Of a DNA stretch of 50,882 nt, positions 35,509-43,178 are shown piece by piece (position 1 is the stretch's first letter; every line of letters starts with the position of its first letter). The notes under the pieces are model-generated. The model was given only the letters and a program-made list of their open reading frames with translations. It did no database searches and was not told the DNA's origin. The DNA comes from Sphingomonadales bacterium (GTDB taxonomy: Bacteria; Pseudomonadota; Alphaproteobacteria; Sphingomonadales; Sphingomonadaceae), in the NCBI GenBank assembly GCA_028869175.1, contig JAGWTB010000011.1:1-50882 (forward strand). The letters are read 5' to 3'. The position numbers and the translations under genes were made by a program.

Positions 35509-35915
35509 TGCTTCTCGATAAGCGCTGAAAGCCGGTCCACCTCGCCGCGCCATGCCTGCTCATGCGCGGGCAGCCAGCGCGGACCGGCGGTTTCGGCCAG
35601 CACGTCGATGAACAGGTCAAGCGTCTGGCGATAGCGTTCGACCGGTATCAGCCCATGATCGTGGTGCGTGGCAACCTGATGGCGCATCATCATCGGCACC
35701 CACGGCTCGCCGGCAGCCTGGGCAAGCAGCATGGTCATGATTTCGGTGACCATGGCCCCCTCGGATGCGCCGGGGTTGTGAAACATCGCGCGATCCTGCG
35801 GGTGCGCAGCGAACAGCCGCGCGAAGACAACCGGGACGATGTCGATCCCCGCTTCGGCGACAGCGTCAAGCGATTGCTCCATCGCGGCGCGGGCATCCAG
35901 AACGGTTGCAGCCAT
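35502..35915 (-). CDS. Single-domain globin
   Basis: The 137-residue all-helical protein has globin landmarks: the CD-region Phe (AMFHNPGA), a distal segment and the F-helix region with several His (RHQVATHHDHGLI, His84 the best proximal candidate by the H-x3-G spacing), then helix G/H. It lacks a reductase domain, so it is a stand-alone O2/NO-binding globin rather than a flavohaemoglobin. A perfect FNR/DNR-type box lies 56 bases upstream of its start. Confidence 0.78.
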   Translation of the reverse strand: MAATVLDARAAMEQSLDAVAEAGIDIVPVVFARLFAAHPQDRAMFHNPGASEGAMVTEIMTMLLAQAAGEPWVPMMMRHQVATHHDHGLIPVERYRQTLDLFIDVLAETAGPRWLPAHEQAWRGEVDRLSALIEKHY

Positions 35916-35970
35916 TGTCCTCTCGTGCGAAAATTTGCCGGGAAAGAGACATACTTACGCCGGGGCCACC

Positions 35971-35984
35971 TTGACCGGCGTCAA
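35971..35984. promoter_or_regulatory. FNR/DNR-type box between the globin and the ATP-grasp gene
   Basis: TTGAC-CGGC-GTCAA is a perfect dyad with 5-base arms and a 4-base spacer, the exact architecture of FNR/DNR/NnrR sites (TTGAT-N4-ATCAA and relatives). It is 56 bases upstream of the globin start and 98 bases upstream of the ATP-grasp start, so it could regulate one or both. Binding by an Fnr-family protein is inferred. Confidence 0.55.
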
Positions 35985-36081
35985 TCGAGGCGGCTGTCCG
36001 AACTTATTTCGCAAGTGCAGCAATTTGTCGCTTGGCAATCGCGCATTCGTGTTGCAACACTACGGTCAAACGGGAGTCGCG

Positions 36082-37512
36082 ATGAACGCCACAGCATCTG
36101 CGTCCTTTGACGAAATGGTCGAACCTGACGGCTCGGTCCGCGCGGCCTATGCCGGGTACAATGCCTGGTACGAAGAACAGGACAAGGACTGGCTGCGACG
36201 GCAGAACGAAGAGGCGGAGCTGTTCTTCCGCCGCACTGGCATCACCTTCAACGTCTATGGCGACAATGCCGGGGAAGAGCGGCTGATCCCGTTCGACATG
36301 ATTCCGCGCATCGTCACCGCTGCCGAATGGCGCAAGCTGTCGCGCGGGATCGAGCAGCGGGTGCGGGCGCTCAACGCCTTCCTCCACGATCTCTATCACC
36401 GCCAGGAAATCGTCCGCTCGGGCCGGCTGCCCGAACGATTGCTGCGCGACAACGCTGCATTCCTGCCCGAGATGGTGGGCTTTACGCCGCCCGGCGGGGT
36501 CTATACCCACATCGTCGGCATCGATCTCGTCCGCACCGGCCCAGACGATTTCATGGTGCTGGAAGATAATGCGCGCACGCCGAGCGGCGTCTCCTACATG
36601 CTGGAGAACCGCGAAACGATGATGGCGATGTTCCCGGAACTGTTCACCCGGGTCAACGTCCGTCCGGTGCAGGACTATCCGCGCCGTCTGGCCAAGAGTC
36701 TTGCCGCCTGCGCTCCGCCGGCGTGCAATGGCCGTCCGGTTGTCGCGGTGCTGACCCCCGGCATCTACAATTCGGCCTATTTCGAACATGCCTTCCTTGC
36801 CGACCAGATGGGAGCCGAACTGGTCGAAGGCAGCGACCTGCGCGTGGTGGACGGGCGCATCGCCATGCGCACCACGCGCGGCTATGAGCCGATCGACGTG
36901 ATCTATCGCCGGGTCGATGACGAATACCTCGATCCCTTGTCGTTCAACCCGGCATCGGCGCTGGGTGTATCGGGCATCATGGATGTCTATCGCGCCGGCG
37001 GCGTCACCATCGCCAACGCGCCGGGCACCGGCATTGCCGATGACAAGGCGATCTACAGTTTCATGCCTGAGATCGTCGAATTCTACACCGGTGAAAAACC
37101 GATCCTGCAGAACGTGCCGACCTGGCGCTGTTCGGAAGCAGAATCGCTGAAGTACGTGCTCGACAACCTCAAGGATGTGGTGGTGAAGGAAGTCCACGGA
37201 TCGGGCGGTTATGGCATGCTGATCGGACCAACCTCATCCAGGGCCGAAATCGCCGCCTTCGAGAAGAAGCTGCGCGCACACCCGGAAAACTACATCGCCC
37301 AACCGACGCTGTCGCTGTCGACCGTGCCGATCTTCACCAAGGCCGGCCTCGCTCCGCGCCATGTGGACTTGCGGCCTTTCGTGCTGGTTTCGCCCGATGG
37401 CATCGACATCACCCCCGGTGGGCTGACCAGGGTGGCGCTGAAGAAGGGATCGCTTGTGGTCAACTCGTCGCAAGGCGGAGGCACCAAGGATTCCTGGGTG
37501 CTGGAGGACTGA
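36082..37512 (+). CDS. Circularly permuted ATP-grasp type 2 protein (COG2308), predicted peptide ligase
   Basis: The 476-residue protein matches the family throughout: GITFNVYGDNAGEERLIPFD, a central VLEDNARTPSGVSYMLENR, NAPGTGIADDKAIYSFMPEI, and C-terminal VVKEVHGSGGYGMLIGP followed by DLRPFVL. Members are ATP-dependent carboxylate-amine ligases predicted to make small peptides or to tag proteins. ATG at 36082 follows GGGAG. It heads the set ATP-grasp, alpha-E, transglutaminase, Anbu that co-occurs in many proteobacteria. The function of the set is not settled. Confidence 0.93.
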   Translation: MNATASASFDEMVEPDGSVRAAYAGYNAWYEEQDKDWLRRQNEEAELFFRRTGITFNVYGDNAGEERLIPFDMIPRIVTAAEWRKLSRGIEQRVRALNAFLHDLYHRQEIVRSGRLPERLLRDNAAFLPEMVGFTPPGGVYTHIVGIDLVRTGPDDFMVLEDNARTPSGVSYMLENRETMMAMFPELFTRVNVRPVQDYPRRLAKSLAACAPPACNGRPVVAVLTPGIYNSAYFEHAFLADQMGAELVEGSDLRVVDGRIAMRTTRGYEPIDVIYRRVDDEYLDPLSFNPASALGVSGIMDVYRAGGVTIANAPGTGIADDKAIYSFMPEIVEFYTGEKPILQNVPTWRCSEAESLKYVLDNLKDVVVKEVHGSGGYGMLIGPTSSRAEIAAFEKKLRAHPENYIAQPTLSLSTVPIFTKAGLAPRHVDLRPFVLVSPDGIDITPGGLTRVALKKGSLVVNSSQGGGTKDSWVLED

Positions 37513-37541
37513 TGGTGATGGCGGACGAACTTTCTGTCTCC

Positions 37542-37678
37542 CCCCTCCTCTTCAGAGGAGGGGTCGGGGGTGGTGGCGAAGCGCGCAGCGTTTCGCTTGG
37601 TGCGCACCACCACCCCGCTGCGACTATGCCTTGCCGCGCAAGGTCAAGTCTCACTGCCCCTCCTCTGAAGAGGAGGGG
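37542..37678. repeat. Paired GC-rich palindromes between the ATP-grasp and alpha-E genes
   Basis: 37542-37563 and 37657-37678 are both perfect 9-bp-stem hairpins (CCCCTCCTC/GAGGAGGGG) in inverted arrangement around a GC-rich core of about 90 bases. The design equals the 6632-6736 element but with different arm sequence. It separates two genes usually close together in this operon. Confidence 0.75.
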
Positions 37679-37686
37679 AATCTAGG

Positions 37687-38631
37687 ATGCTCGGACGTTC
37701 GGCCAACGGCATATTCTGGATGTTCCGCTATCTCGAACGCGCGGAGAATACCGCGCGGCTGCTGGAGGCGGGCTTGCGCCTGGCGCTGACGCGCGGGTCA
37801 ACGCGGGCGAGCGACGAATGGCGCTCGGTGCTGGTGACGATCGGGCTCGACGCCGATTTCGCCGCGCGCGGACTCGAATATTCGGGCAACGCCGTGATCA
37901 ACTACGTCCTGCGGGACAAGGACAATCCGGGCAGCGTGCTGCACATGCTGGAAAACGCCCGGACCAACGCGCGTTCGGTACGCACCGCGATCACCCGCGA
38001 TGTGTGGGAAGCGACCAACGAGGCCTGGATGGTCCTGAAGGAGATGCTGGCCCGCCCGGTGAAGCCGAACACCATCGGTGAAGTGCTGGTCGCCGTGCGC
38101 CGTCAGACCATGCTGGTGCGCGGCGCGATGGAAGGCACCATGCTGCGCAACGAGATTTTCAATTTTGCGCGGATCGGCACCTATCTCGAACGCGCCGACA
38201 ATACCGCGCGCATCCTTGACGTGAAATACTACGTGCTGCTGCCGTCGATTGCCTGGGTTGGTTCCAGTCTTGACAACAGCCAGTGGGAAACCGTGCTGCG
38301 CTCGCTGGCGGGAGACCGGGCCTACCGCTGGCTCAATGCCGGTGCGATGGATCCGCGCGGGATCGCTGAATTCCTCATTCTTGACGGTCGTTTTCCGCGC
38401 AGCCTTGCCGCGAGCTATGAGAAGCTGCGTGGCAACATGGGCTATCTTGCGCGCGAATATGGCCACGAAATCCCGGCACACGTCATGTTGCGCGATGTCG
38501 GAGCCAAGCTGCACCAGACCACGATCGAGCAGATCTTCGAGCGCGGGCTGCATGAATTCATCGTCGATTTCATCGCCTGCAACCAGCAGGTCGCCAGCGC
38601 CATTGTCCACGATTACAGGTTCGTTGCCTGA
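37687..38631 (+). CDS. Alpha-E domain protein (COG2307)
   Basis: The 314-residue, wholly alpha-helical protein begins MLGRSANGIFWMFRYLERAENTARL, the family signature, which is echoed later by RIGTYLERADNTARILDVKYY. Other conserved parts are DNPGSVLHMLENARTNARSVR and the C-terminal HQTTIEQIFERGL. The two E-R-A-E/D-N-T motifs give the name. Alpha-E proteins always accompany the circularly permuted ATP-grasp and are thought to act with it; activity is unknown. Its final base is the first base of the next start (TGATG). Confidence 0.93.
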   Translation: MLGRSANGIFWMFRYLERAENTARLLEAGLRLALTRGSTRASDEWRSVLVTIGLDADFAARGLEYSGNAVINYVLRDKDNPGSVLHMLENARTNARSVRTAITRDVWEATNEAWMVLKEMLARPVKPNTIGEVLVAVRRQTMLVRGAMEGTMLRNEIFNFARIGTYLERADNTARILDVKYYVLLPSIAWVGSSLDNSQWETVLRSLAGDRAYRWLNAGAMDPRGIAEFLILDGRFPRSLAASYEKLRGNMGYLAREYGHEIPAHVMLRDVGAKLHQTTIEQIFERGLHEFIVDFIACNQQVASAIVHDYRFVA

Positions 38632-39446
38632 TGCGCCTCTCGATCCGCCACACAACCCATTACCTTTTCGATCATCCGGTGGCGCACGGGCTGCAGCGCC
38701 TGCGCCTGACGCCCAAATCCACCCATGGCCAGCAGGTTGTCGCCTGGAACATGGCGCTGGGCGGCGCGAAGCTGGAAGCCGAATATGACGATCAGCACCA
38801 CAACCGCACGACTCTGATCTCGGTGGAGCCGGGTACGCGCGAGATCACCATCGCCTGCACCGGCACGGTCGATACTGCGGACAATGCCGGAGTGCTTGGT
38901 GTCCACACCGGGCACATGCCGATGTGGGCCTTCATCAAGCAGACCCCGCTCACCCGCCCTGGCGCGCGGATGCGCGGACTGGTGCAGGGGCTGGGGGCCG
39001 ACCGGTCCGATCCGCTCGCTTCGCTCCATGCCCTGTCGCAAGCGGTATTGGCGGCGATGCAATACGAGATCGGCGTAACCAATGCGACCACCGTTGCCGA
39101 GGCGGCGCTGGTTGCCGGGCACGGCGTCTGCCAGGACCATGCGCAGGTATTCATCGGCTGCGCCCGGTTGCTCGGCGTGCCGGCCCGCTATGTCAGCGGC
39201 TACCTGATGATGGATGACCGTATCGATCAGGAAGCAGGCCATGCCTGGGCCGAAGCCCATGTCGAAGGACTGGGCTGGGTCGGTTTCGACGTATCGAACG
39301 GCATCAGCCCCGATTCGCGCTATGTTCGCGTCGCCACCGGTTGCGACTATCGCGACGCCGCGCCGGTCACCGGCATATCCTACGGCACGGGGGACAGCGC
39401 GCTGAAGGTGAGTCTGGCGGTTGAACAACAGCTTGCGGAACAGTAA
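38631..39446 (+). CDS. Bacterial transglutaminase-like cysteine peptidase
   Basis: The 271-residue protein has an N-terminal beta domain (LSIRHTTHYLFDHPV, typical of COG1305 proteins in this context). A transglutaminase-like core follows with a complete triad: Cys167 in GHGVCQDHA, His204 in AGHAWAEAH, Asp220 in GFDVSNG. No membrane segment is seen. In the ATP-grasp/alpha-E/Anbu set it probably cleaves or forms isopeptide or peptide bonds made by the ligase. The start overlaps the alpha-E stop by one base. Confidence 0.94.
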   Translation: MRLSIRHTTHYLFDHPVAHGLQRLRLTPKSTHGQQVVAWNMALGGAKLEAEYDDQHHNRTTLISVEPGTREITIACTGTVDTADNAGVLGVHTGHMPMWAFIKQTPLTRPGARMRGLVQGLGADRSDPLASLHALSQAVLAAMQYEIGVTNATTVAEAALVAGHGVCQDHAQVFIGCARLLGVPARYVSGYLMMDDRIDQEAGHAWAEAHVEGLGWVGFDVSNGISPDSRYVRVATGCDYRDAAPVTGISYGTGDSALKVSLAVEQQLAEQ

Positions 39447-39472
39447 GCGGCAGGAGAGGGGAGCAATCTGCC

Positions 39473-40225
39473 GTGACCTATTGCGTAGGAATGACGATCG
39501 ATAACGGGCTGGTTCTGATGAGCGACACCCGCACCAATTCGGGCGTCGACAACATCTCGACCTTCCGCAAGATGTTCCACTGGACGGTGCCGGGAGAGCG
39601 GATCGTCGCGATGATGACGGCGGGGAACCTTGCCACCACCCAGGCTGTGGTCAGCCAACTCGAAGAACGCAACAAGGCACCCGGCGACCGGCACAACACG
39701 CTGCTTGAAGCGCCGACCATGTTCAAGATCGCCCAGATCGTCGGCGGGCTGCTGCGCGATACGATCAAGTCGTGCGACGAAGGCAACGGCATGACCGGAT
39801 CGGGCACCTTCACGGCCTCGGTCATCCTGGCCGGCCAGATCAAGGGCATGGAACCGCGCCTGTTCATGATCTACCCCGAAGGCAATTTCATCGAGGCGAG
39901 TTTCGATACGCCCTTCTTCCAGATCGGCGAAACCAAGTACGGCCGCCCGATCCTGATCCGCGGCTACGAACGATCGATGAGCTTCGAGGACGCGGTCAAG
40001 CTGATGATGGTCAGCTTCGATTCGACATTGAAAGCCAACCTCTCGGTCGGCATGCCGCTGGACCTGCTGGTGATCGAGCGCGACCGTTTCGAACCCGCCC
40101 ACGCCCGCCGCATCACCGCCGAAAACGCCTATTACCGCGCGGTGTCAGCCGGTTGGGGTGAAGCACTGAAACTGGCGTTTGAGAGCTTGCCGGACTATTC
40201 GTTTTATTCGGGCAAGGATGGCTGA
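39473..40225 (+). CDS. Anbu (ancestral beta-subunit) proteasome-like peptidase
   Basis: The 250-residue protein is of the proteasome-type Ntn-hydrolase group (COG3484). MTYCVGMTIDNGLVLMSDTRTNSG places Thr2 directly after the initiator Met, so Met removal would expose an N-terminal nucleophile. Asp18 in SDTRT and a Lys in FRKMFHW match the proteasome active site pattern. The start is GTG at 39473. Anbu assembles into open spiral or ring particles and occurs with ATP-grasp, alpha-E and transglutaminase genes. Its substrates are unknown. Confidence 0.94.
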   Translation: MTYCVGMTIDNGLVLMSDTRTNSGVDNISTFRKMFHWTVPGERIVAMMTAGNLATTQAVVSQLEERNKAPGDRHNTLLEAPTMFKIAQIVGGLLRDTIKSCDEGNGMTGSGTFTASVILAGQIKGMEPRLFMIYPEGNFIEASFDTPFFQIGETKYGRPILIRGYERSMSFEDAVKLMMVSFDSTLKANLSVGMPLDLLVIERDRFEPAHARRITAENAYYRAVSAGWGEALKLAFESLPDYSFYSGKDG

Positions 40226-40228
40226 TAA

Positions 40229-40249
40229 ACCAATCCATATCGGATTGGT
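40229..40249. terminator. Perfect hairpin after the Anbu gene
   Basis: ACCAATCC (40229-40236) and GGATTGGT (40242-40249) form a perfect 8-bp stem with a 5-base loop, four bases after the Anbu stop. No T-run follows, so it may be a Rho-assisted 3' stem or an operator for the next gene, whose start is 42 bases on. Confidence 0.4.
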
Positions 40250-40290
40250 CTAAGGGCGAATACGAATGATGTTACTGCTATCGTTCGGTA

Positions 40291-41523
40291 ATGGTTACGT
40301 TCACTTGTAAAGCAGTCCTTCGTTTTTCTCTCGCCAGTGTTCTCTTGCCGCTCTTGCTCAGCGGCTGTGGTGGATCGACTGGCGGCAGCGTGGCCAGTGC
40401 GCCGGTACCGACCCCTACACCAACGCCAGCCCCCACACCAACGCCGACTCCCACACCCAGTCCAACGCCCTCGCCAACACCGACGCCATCACCGTTTGAT
40501 CGTGACATGAAGGTGGCCTTCATCGGTGCTTCGGTTACCTATGGTGCGGACTATGCGCCGGCCAATACATGGTCTTACCAGACCGGCCAGTACCTCGCCG
40601 GCAAGTATCGTTCGGTGGTGGTCAAGGACTTCAGTGTCCCGGGTACCGGCGCGATGTTCGGGGCTTACCGGATCAAGGCCGAACTTGGGGATTTTGTGCC
40701 TGACATCGCCTTTATCGAACTTACGATCAATGATTCAGGTGCCACGAAGGGCGAAGTCTGGTCCTACACCGATGCGGTGGTACATCAGCTTCGTCAGCGC
40801 AATCCATCGGTCATGATCATCTACGTGGCCTTGACCCATGCCGGCGAAGAAACCGCCAGGCGTGCTGGCCAGCTTCCGCCCGTAACCCAATACACCAGCC
40901 AGATCAGCGCGGAAGAAGGCATGTTGTTCATCGATGCGGGCGCGTCGCTGTGGCAGAACGTCATTTCAGGCAGTCAGACTGTGTCGGCGCTGCTGCCGGA
41001 CAACGTCCACCCCTCGGCAGCCGGGCATTCCATCTACTTCAATGCGGTCAAGGCCCGCCTCGACACCTATCTGCCAACGGCAACGATCACACCCGCCGCC
41101 ACGTCCAAGTACTTTGCCCAGACCAATCTTGCCGATGCCCGGATTGTCCCGGTTTCAGCTGCGACCGGCTGTGGTCGCGGTGCGGTGCCCAGCAATTTGT
41201 CCTACCTGAACGACAGCCTTGTCTGCATGGCGGGCGAAAGTTTTTCGCTGGATTTCTCGGGAACAACGCTGGGCTTCATTCAGGGCGCAACGCTGGATGC
41301 GGCAAACCTGTCCTGCACCGTCGATGGCGCGGTTCAGCCCGATCAGGGCTTCCTGCTCGGTATCGCGGCGAACCCTTCGCCCGCTTATCCCAAGCTCAAC
41401 TTCACCAACCTGAAGCTAGGCAACCATCAGCTCAAGTGCACGGTCAATGCCATCGATTCAACGCACAACCGCGTGGCAATCGGCGGGTTTCTGGTGAGTT
41501 CAGAGGTTTTGCTCAATCCCTGA
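40291..41523 (+). CDS. SGNH/GDSL-type hydrolase lipoprotein with Pro-Thr linker
   Basis: The 410-residue protein has lipobox LSGC (Cys26), a Pro/Thr/Ser repeat linker (about residues 39-68), and an SGNH domain (about 72-265). The domain shows block I IGASVTYG (Ser81), block III-like LTINDSG (Asn) and block [11 protein letters not shown] (Asp and His). The C-terminal 140 residues form an extra, Cys-containing beta-rich domain that I do not recognise; it may bind carbohydrate. SGNH enzymes often deacetylate or esterify polysaccharides. Base composition is somewhat lower in GC than neighbouring genes. It probably sits at the outer membrane. Confidence 0.85.
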   Translation: MVTFTCKAVLRFSLASVLLPLLLSGCGGSTGGSVASAPVPTPTPTPAPTPTPTPTPSPTPSPTPTPSPFDRDMKVAFIGASVTYGADYAPANTWSYQTGQYLAGKYRSVVVKDFSVPGTGAMFGAYRIKAELGDFVPDIAFIELTINDSGATKGEVWSYTDAVVHQLRQRNPSVMIIYVALTHAGEETARRAGQLPPVTQYTSQISAEEGMLFIDAGASLWQNVISGSQTVSALLPDNVHPSAAGHSIYFNAVKARLDTYLPTATITPAATSKYFAQTNLADARIVPVSAATGCGRGAVPSNLSYLNDSLVCMAGESFSLDFSGTTLGFIQGATLDAANLSCTVDGAVQPDQGFLLGIAANPSPAYPKLNFTNLKLGNHQLKCTVNAIDSTHNRVAIGGFLVSSEVLLNP

Positions 41524-41563
41524 GGCAGCCGCTTGTCGGCAGAACGTGCCGCCGCGTCACTGC

Positions 41564-41968
41564 TTAAAAGGACTGATTGGCCGCATCTGCAAGATCGGTC
41601 TGGGTGAAATCGTTGCCCTTGAAAAGCAGCGGTTTGCCCGCTTCGATGGCGAGGGCATAGGAGAAGCAATCGCCGAAGTTGAGTCCGGCGGGATGCCCGG
41701 TGCCTTTGCCGTACCGGCGATAGGCCTCGCGGGCGAGCCGGGCTTGCGATGCTGTAACCGGGGCGATGGACAGGCTGAGCGCATCGATCACGCGATCAAA
41801 GTCTGCGCTGGCTTGGGGATTGCGGGAGCGGTCGATCACGATGCCGGATTCGAGATAGCTCGCCGCCGACATCATCGGGGTATCGGCGGCAAGGATGGCT
41901 TCGCTGAACGAATCGGCTTCAGGCTCGCGGCGCATGATCGCGACGAGCGCCGATGAATCGACGATCAC
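41564..41968 (-). CDS. vapC: VapC-type PIN domain ribonuclease toxin (second module)
   Basis: The 134-residue PIN domain has complete acidic ligands: Asp4 (IVDSSAL), Glu40 (YLESG), Asp100 (FGDCFSYALA) and Asp120 (KGNDF). It is of the Rv2549/MvaT-like short group with the GDCF motif. It overlaps the upstream antitoxin by 4 bases. It differs strongly from the 28.9-kb VapC, so the two modules are not recent duplicates. Confidence 0.93.
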   Translation of the reverse strand: MIVDSSALVAIMRREPEADSFSEAILAADTPMMSAASYLESGIVIDRSRNPQASADFDRVIDALSLSIAPVTASQARLAREAYRRYGKGTGHPAGLNFGDCFSYALAIEAGKPLLFKGNDFTQTDLADAANQSF

Positions 41969-42216
41969 TTCGGCAGACCGTTTTCGTCATAAAGCATTTC
42001 ACCGTGGTCCATCGACTTCCACGGTTCGACCAGCCGGTCGGCGATGCCCTTGGTCAGTTCGCGCACCCGCGCCAGCTTTTCGTCACGCGTCAATTCGCGC
42101 AGTCGCTTTTCCAGCGCTGCGGTTACCGCTTCGGTCACGCTTTCGCCGGTGCGCTGAACAATTTCGTCCAGCAGAGCGCGGGTTTTCTGGTTCTTGATGT
42201 TGATCTGGACGGACAT
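41965..42216 (-). CDS. vapB: VapB-type antitoxin (Rv0623/PSK family)
   Basis: The 83-residue protein has the PSK-type RHH N-terminus SVQINIKNQKTRALLDEIVQRTG, followed by a helical middle and a C-terminal tail DHGEMLYDENGLPK, whose D-x-x-x-x-Y-D-E-x-G-L-P end is typical of this family. ATG at 42216 is preferred over 42270. It pairs with the downstream VapC. Confidence 0.92.
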   Translation of the reverse strand: MSVQINIKNQKTRALLDEIVQRTGESVTEAVTAALEKRLRELTRDEKLARVRELTKGIADRLVEPWKSMDHGEMLYDENGLPK

Positions 42217-42272
42217 GCAAGAAACTCTCGTTTGAGTTTCTTTAATGACATTCTTGCCAGTGATCTGCAAGC

Positions 42273-42938
42273 CTAGCGGCAGAACGCCCCGCCCCCCAGC
42301 TCCACATGCAGGTGATCGCGGTGGGCGGCGTTGTAGGCGGGGCCGAGGACCGTGCCGAAGCGCTTGCAGGCGCTGGCGTGGATCAGGGTGAGGAACTGGC
42401 GCTCCTGCGGCGTGCCTTGGGACCAGTTGCCCAGCACGGTGATCCGCCGCCCGTCGGCCAGCACGAATCCCGATACGTCGATGGCGCTGGCGGTGGCGTG
42501 GGCAGAGCGGCGTTCCGTGCCGGCGACGTTGCGGCAGTTGTAGCTGCCCATCGTTTCGATCCGCACCAGCGGGCTGCCCAGCACCTGCCGCGCGGCGCGG
42601 TCCACGCCGAAGCGAGCCCAGCCCGCGAAAGTGCTCGCCAGCGGGCAGGTGACCGGGCCGAGGTTTGACAGGGCCAGCGCCGCGTTGTCACCCTGCAGGC
42701 TGGCCAGGCGGACGGTGTTCAGCGTCGAACAGCCCGCGCCGAAATACTGATCGGGCAGCGGGGTGAAATTGGCCCGCGTCGCGCCAAGGTTGGCGAGGCA
42801 CTGTCGCTCGTCGGGCCGGGGCGTGAACACGGCGGTCGATTGCTGCACTGTGCGGCGCTGCGGGGCCTGTACCTGCGGGATGTCCACGCAGGCGCTCAGG
42901 CTGGCGAGCAGGGGCAGGAGGGGGGCTATCCGGCGCAT
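42273..42938 (-). CDS. Extensin-like family lipoprotein (putative peptidoglycan peptidase)
   Basis: The 221-residue protein has a short signal with a Cys near residue 17 (SLSAC), so it is probably a lipoprotein. The extensin-like C-terminal domain (about 45-221) contains SAHATASAIDVSGF and HRDHLHVELG, the H-x-x-D and H-x-H zinc ligands of LAS-type peptidases. A periplasmic cell-wall role is likely. It is divergent from serC by 240 bases. Confidence 0.88.
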   Translation of the reverse strand: MRRIAPLLPLLASLSACVDIPQVQAPQRRTVQQSTAVFTPRPDERQCLANLGATRANFTPLPDQYFGAGCSTLNTVRLASLQGDNAALALSNLGPVTCPLASTFAGWARFGVDRAARQVLGSPLVRIETMGSYNCRNVAGTERRSAHATASAIDVSGFVLADGRRITVLGNWSQGTPQERQFLTLIHASACKRFGTVLGPAYNAAHRDHLHVELGGGAFCR

Positions 42939-43084
42939 GGTCGGAACATGCGCCCTGGATGGTTAAGCCGAGCCGTGCATTTCTGGTTAACGCGGGGATA
43001 AGCATCCGCCGCGCTTCCCGCCCTGCGCTCGAAACGAGCGGGGATGATTGTGGTGGAGAACCGGCAATGGCGGTCTTCGCGGCG

Positions 43085-43178
43085 CAACCTTCGCTTGACT
43101 TCGGCCCGCGCCTCTCTAGGAGCGCCCCCGGGCCACGCGGTCCCAACGCCGCGCGTGCTCTCTGCAAGGAGAGACTAC
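43085..43178 (+). ncRNA. Candidate serC-motif leader with ribosome-site hairpin
   Basis: The bases before serC can form a GC-rich upstream structure and a terminal hairpin CTCTC (43158-43162), loop TGCAAG, GAGAG (43169-43173) that captures the AAGGAGAG Shine-Dalgarno sequence. A structured serC leader RNA is known upstream of serC in alphaproteobacteria. Only the hairpin was verified by eye; the upstream stems and the 5' limit are approximate. Confidence 0.4.
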
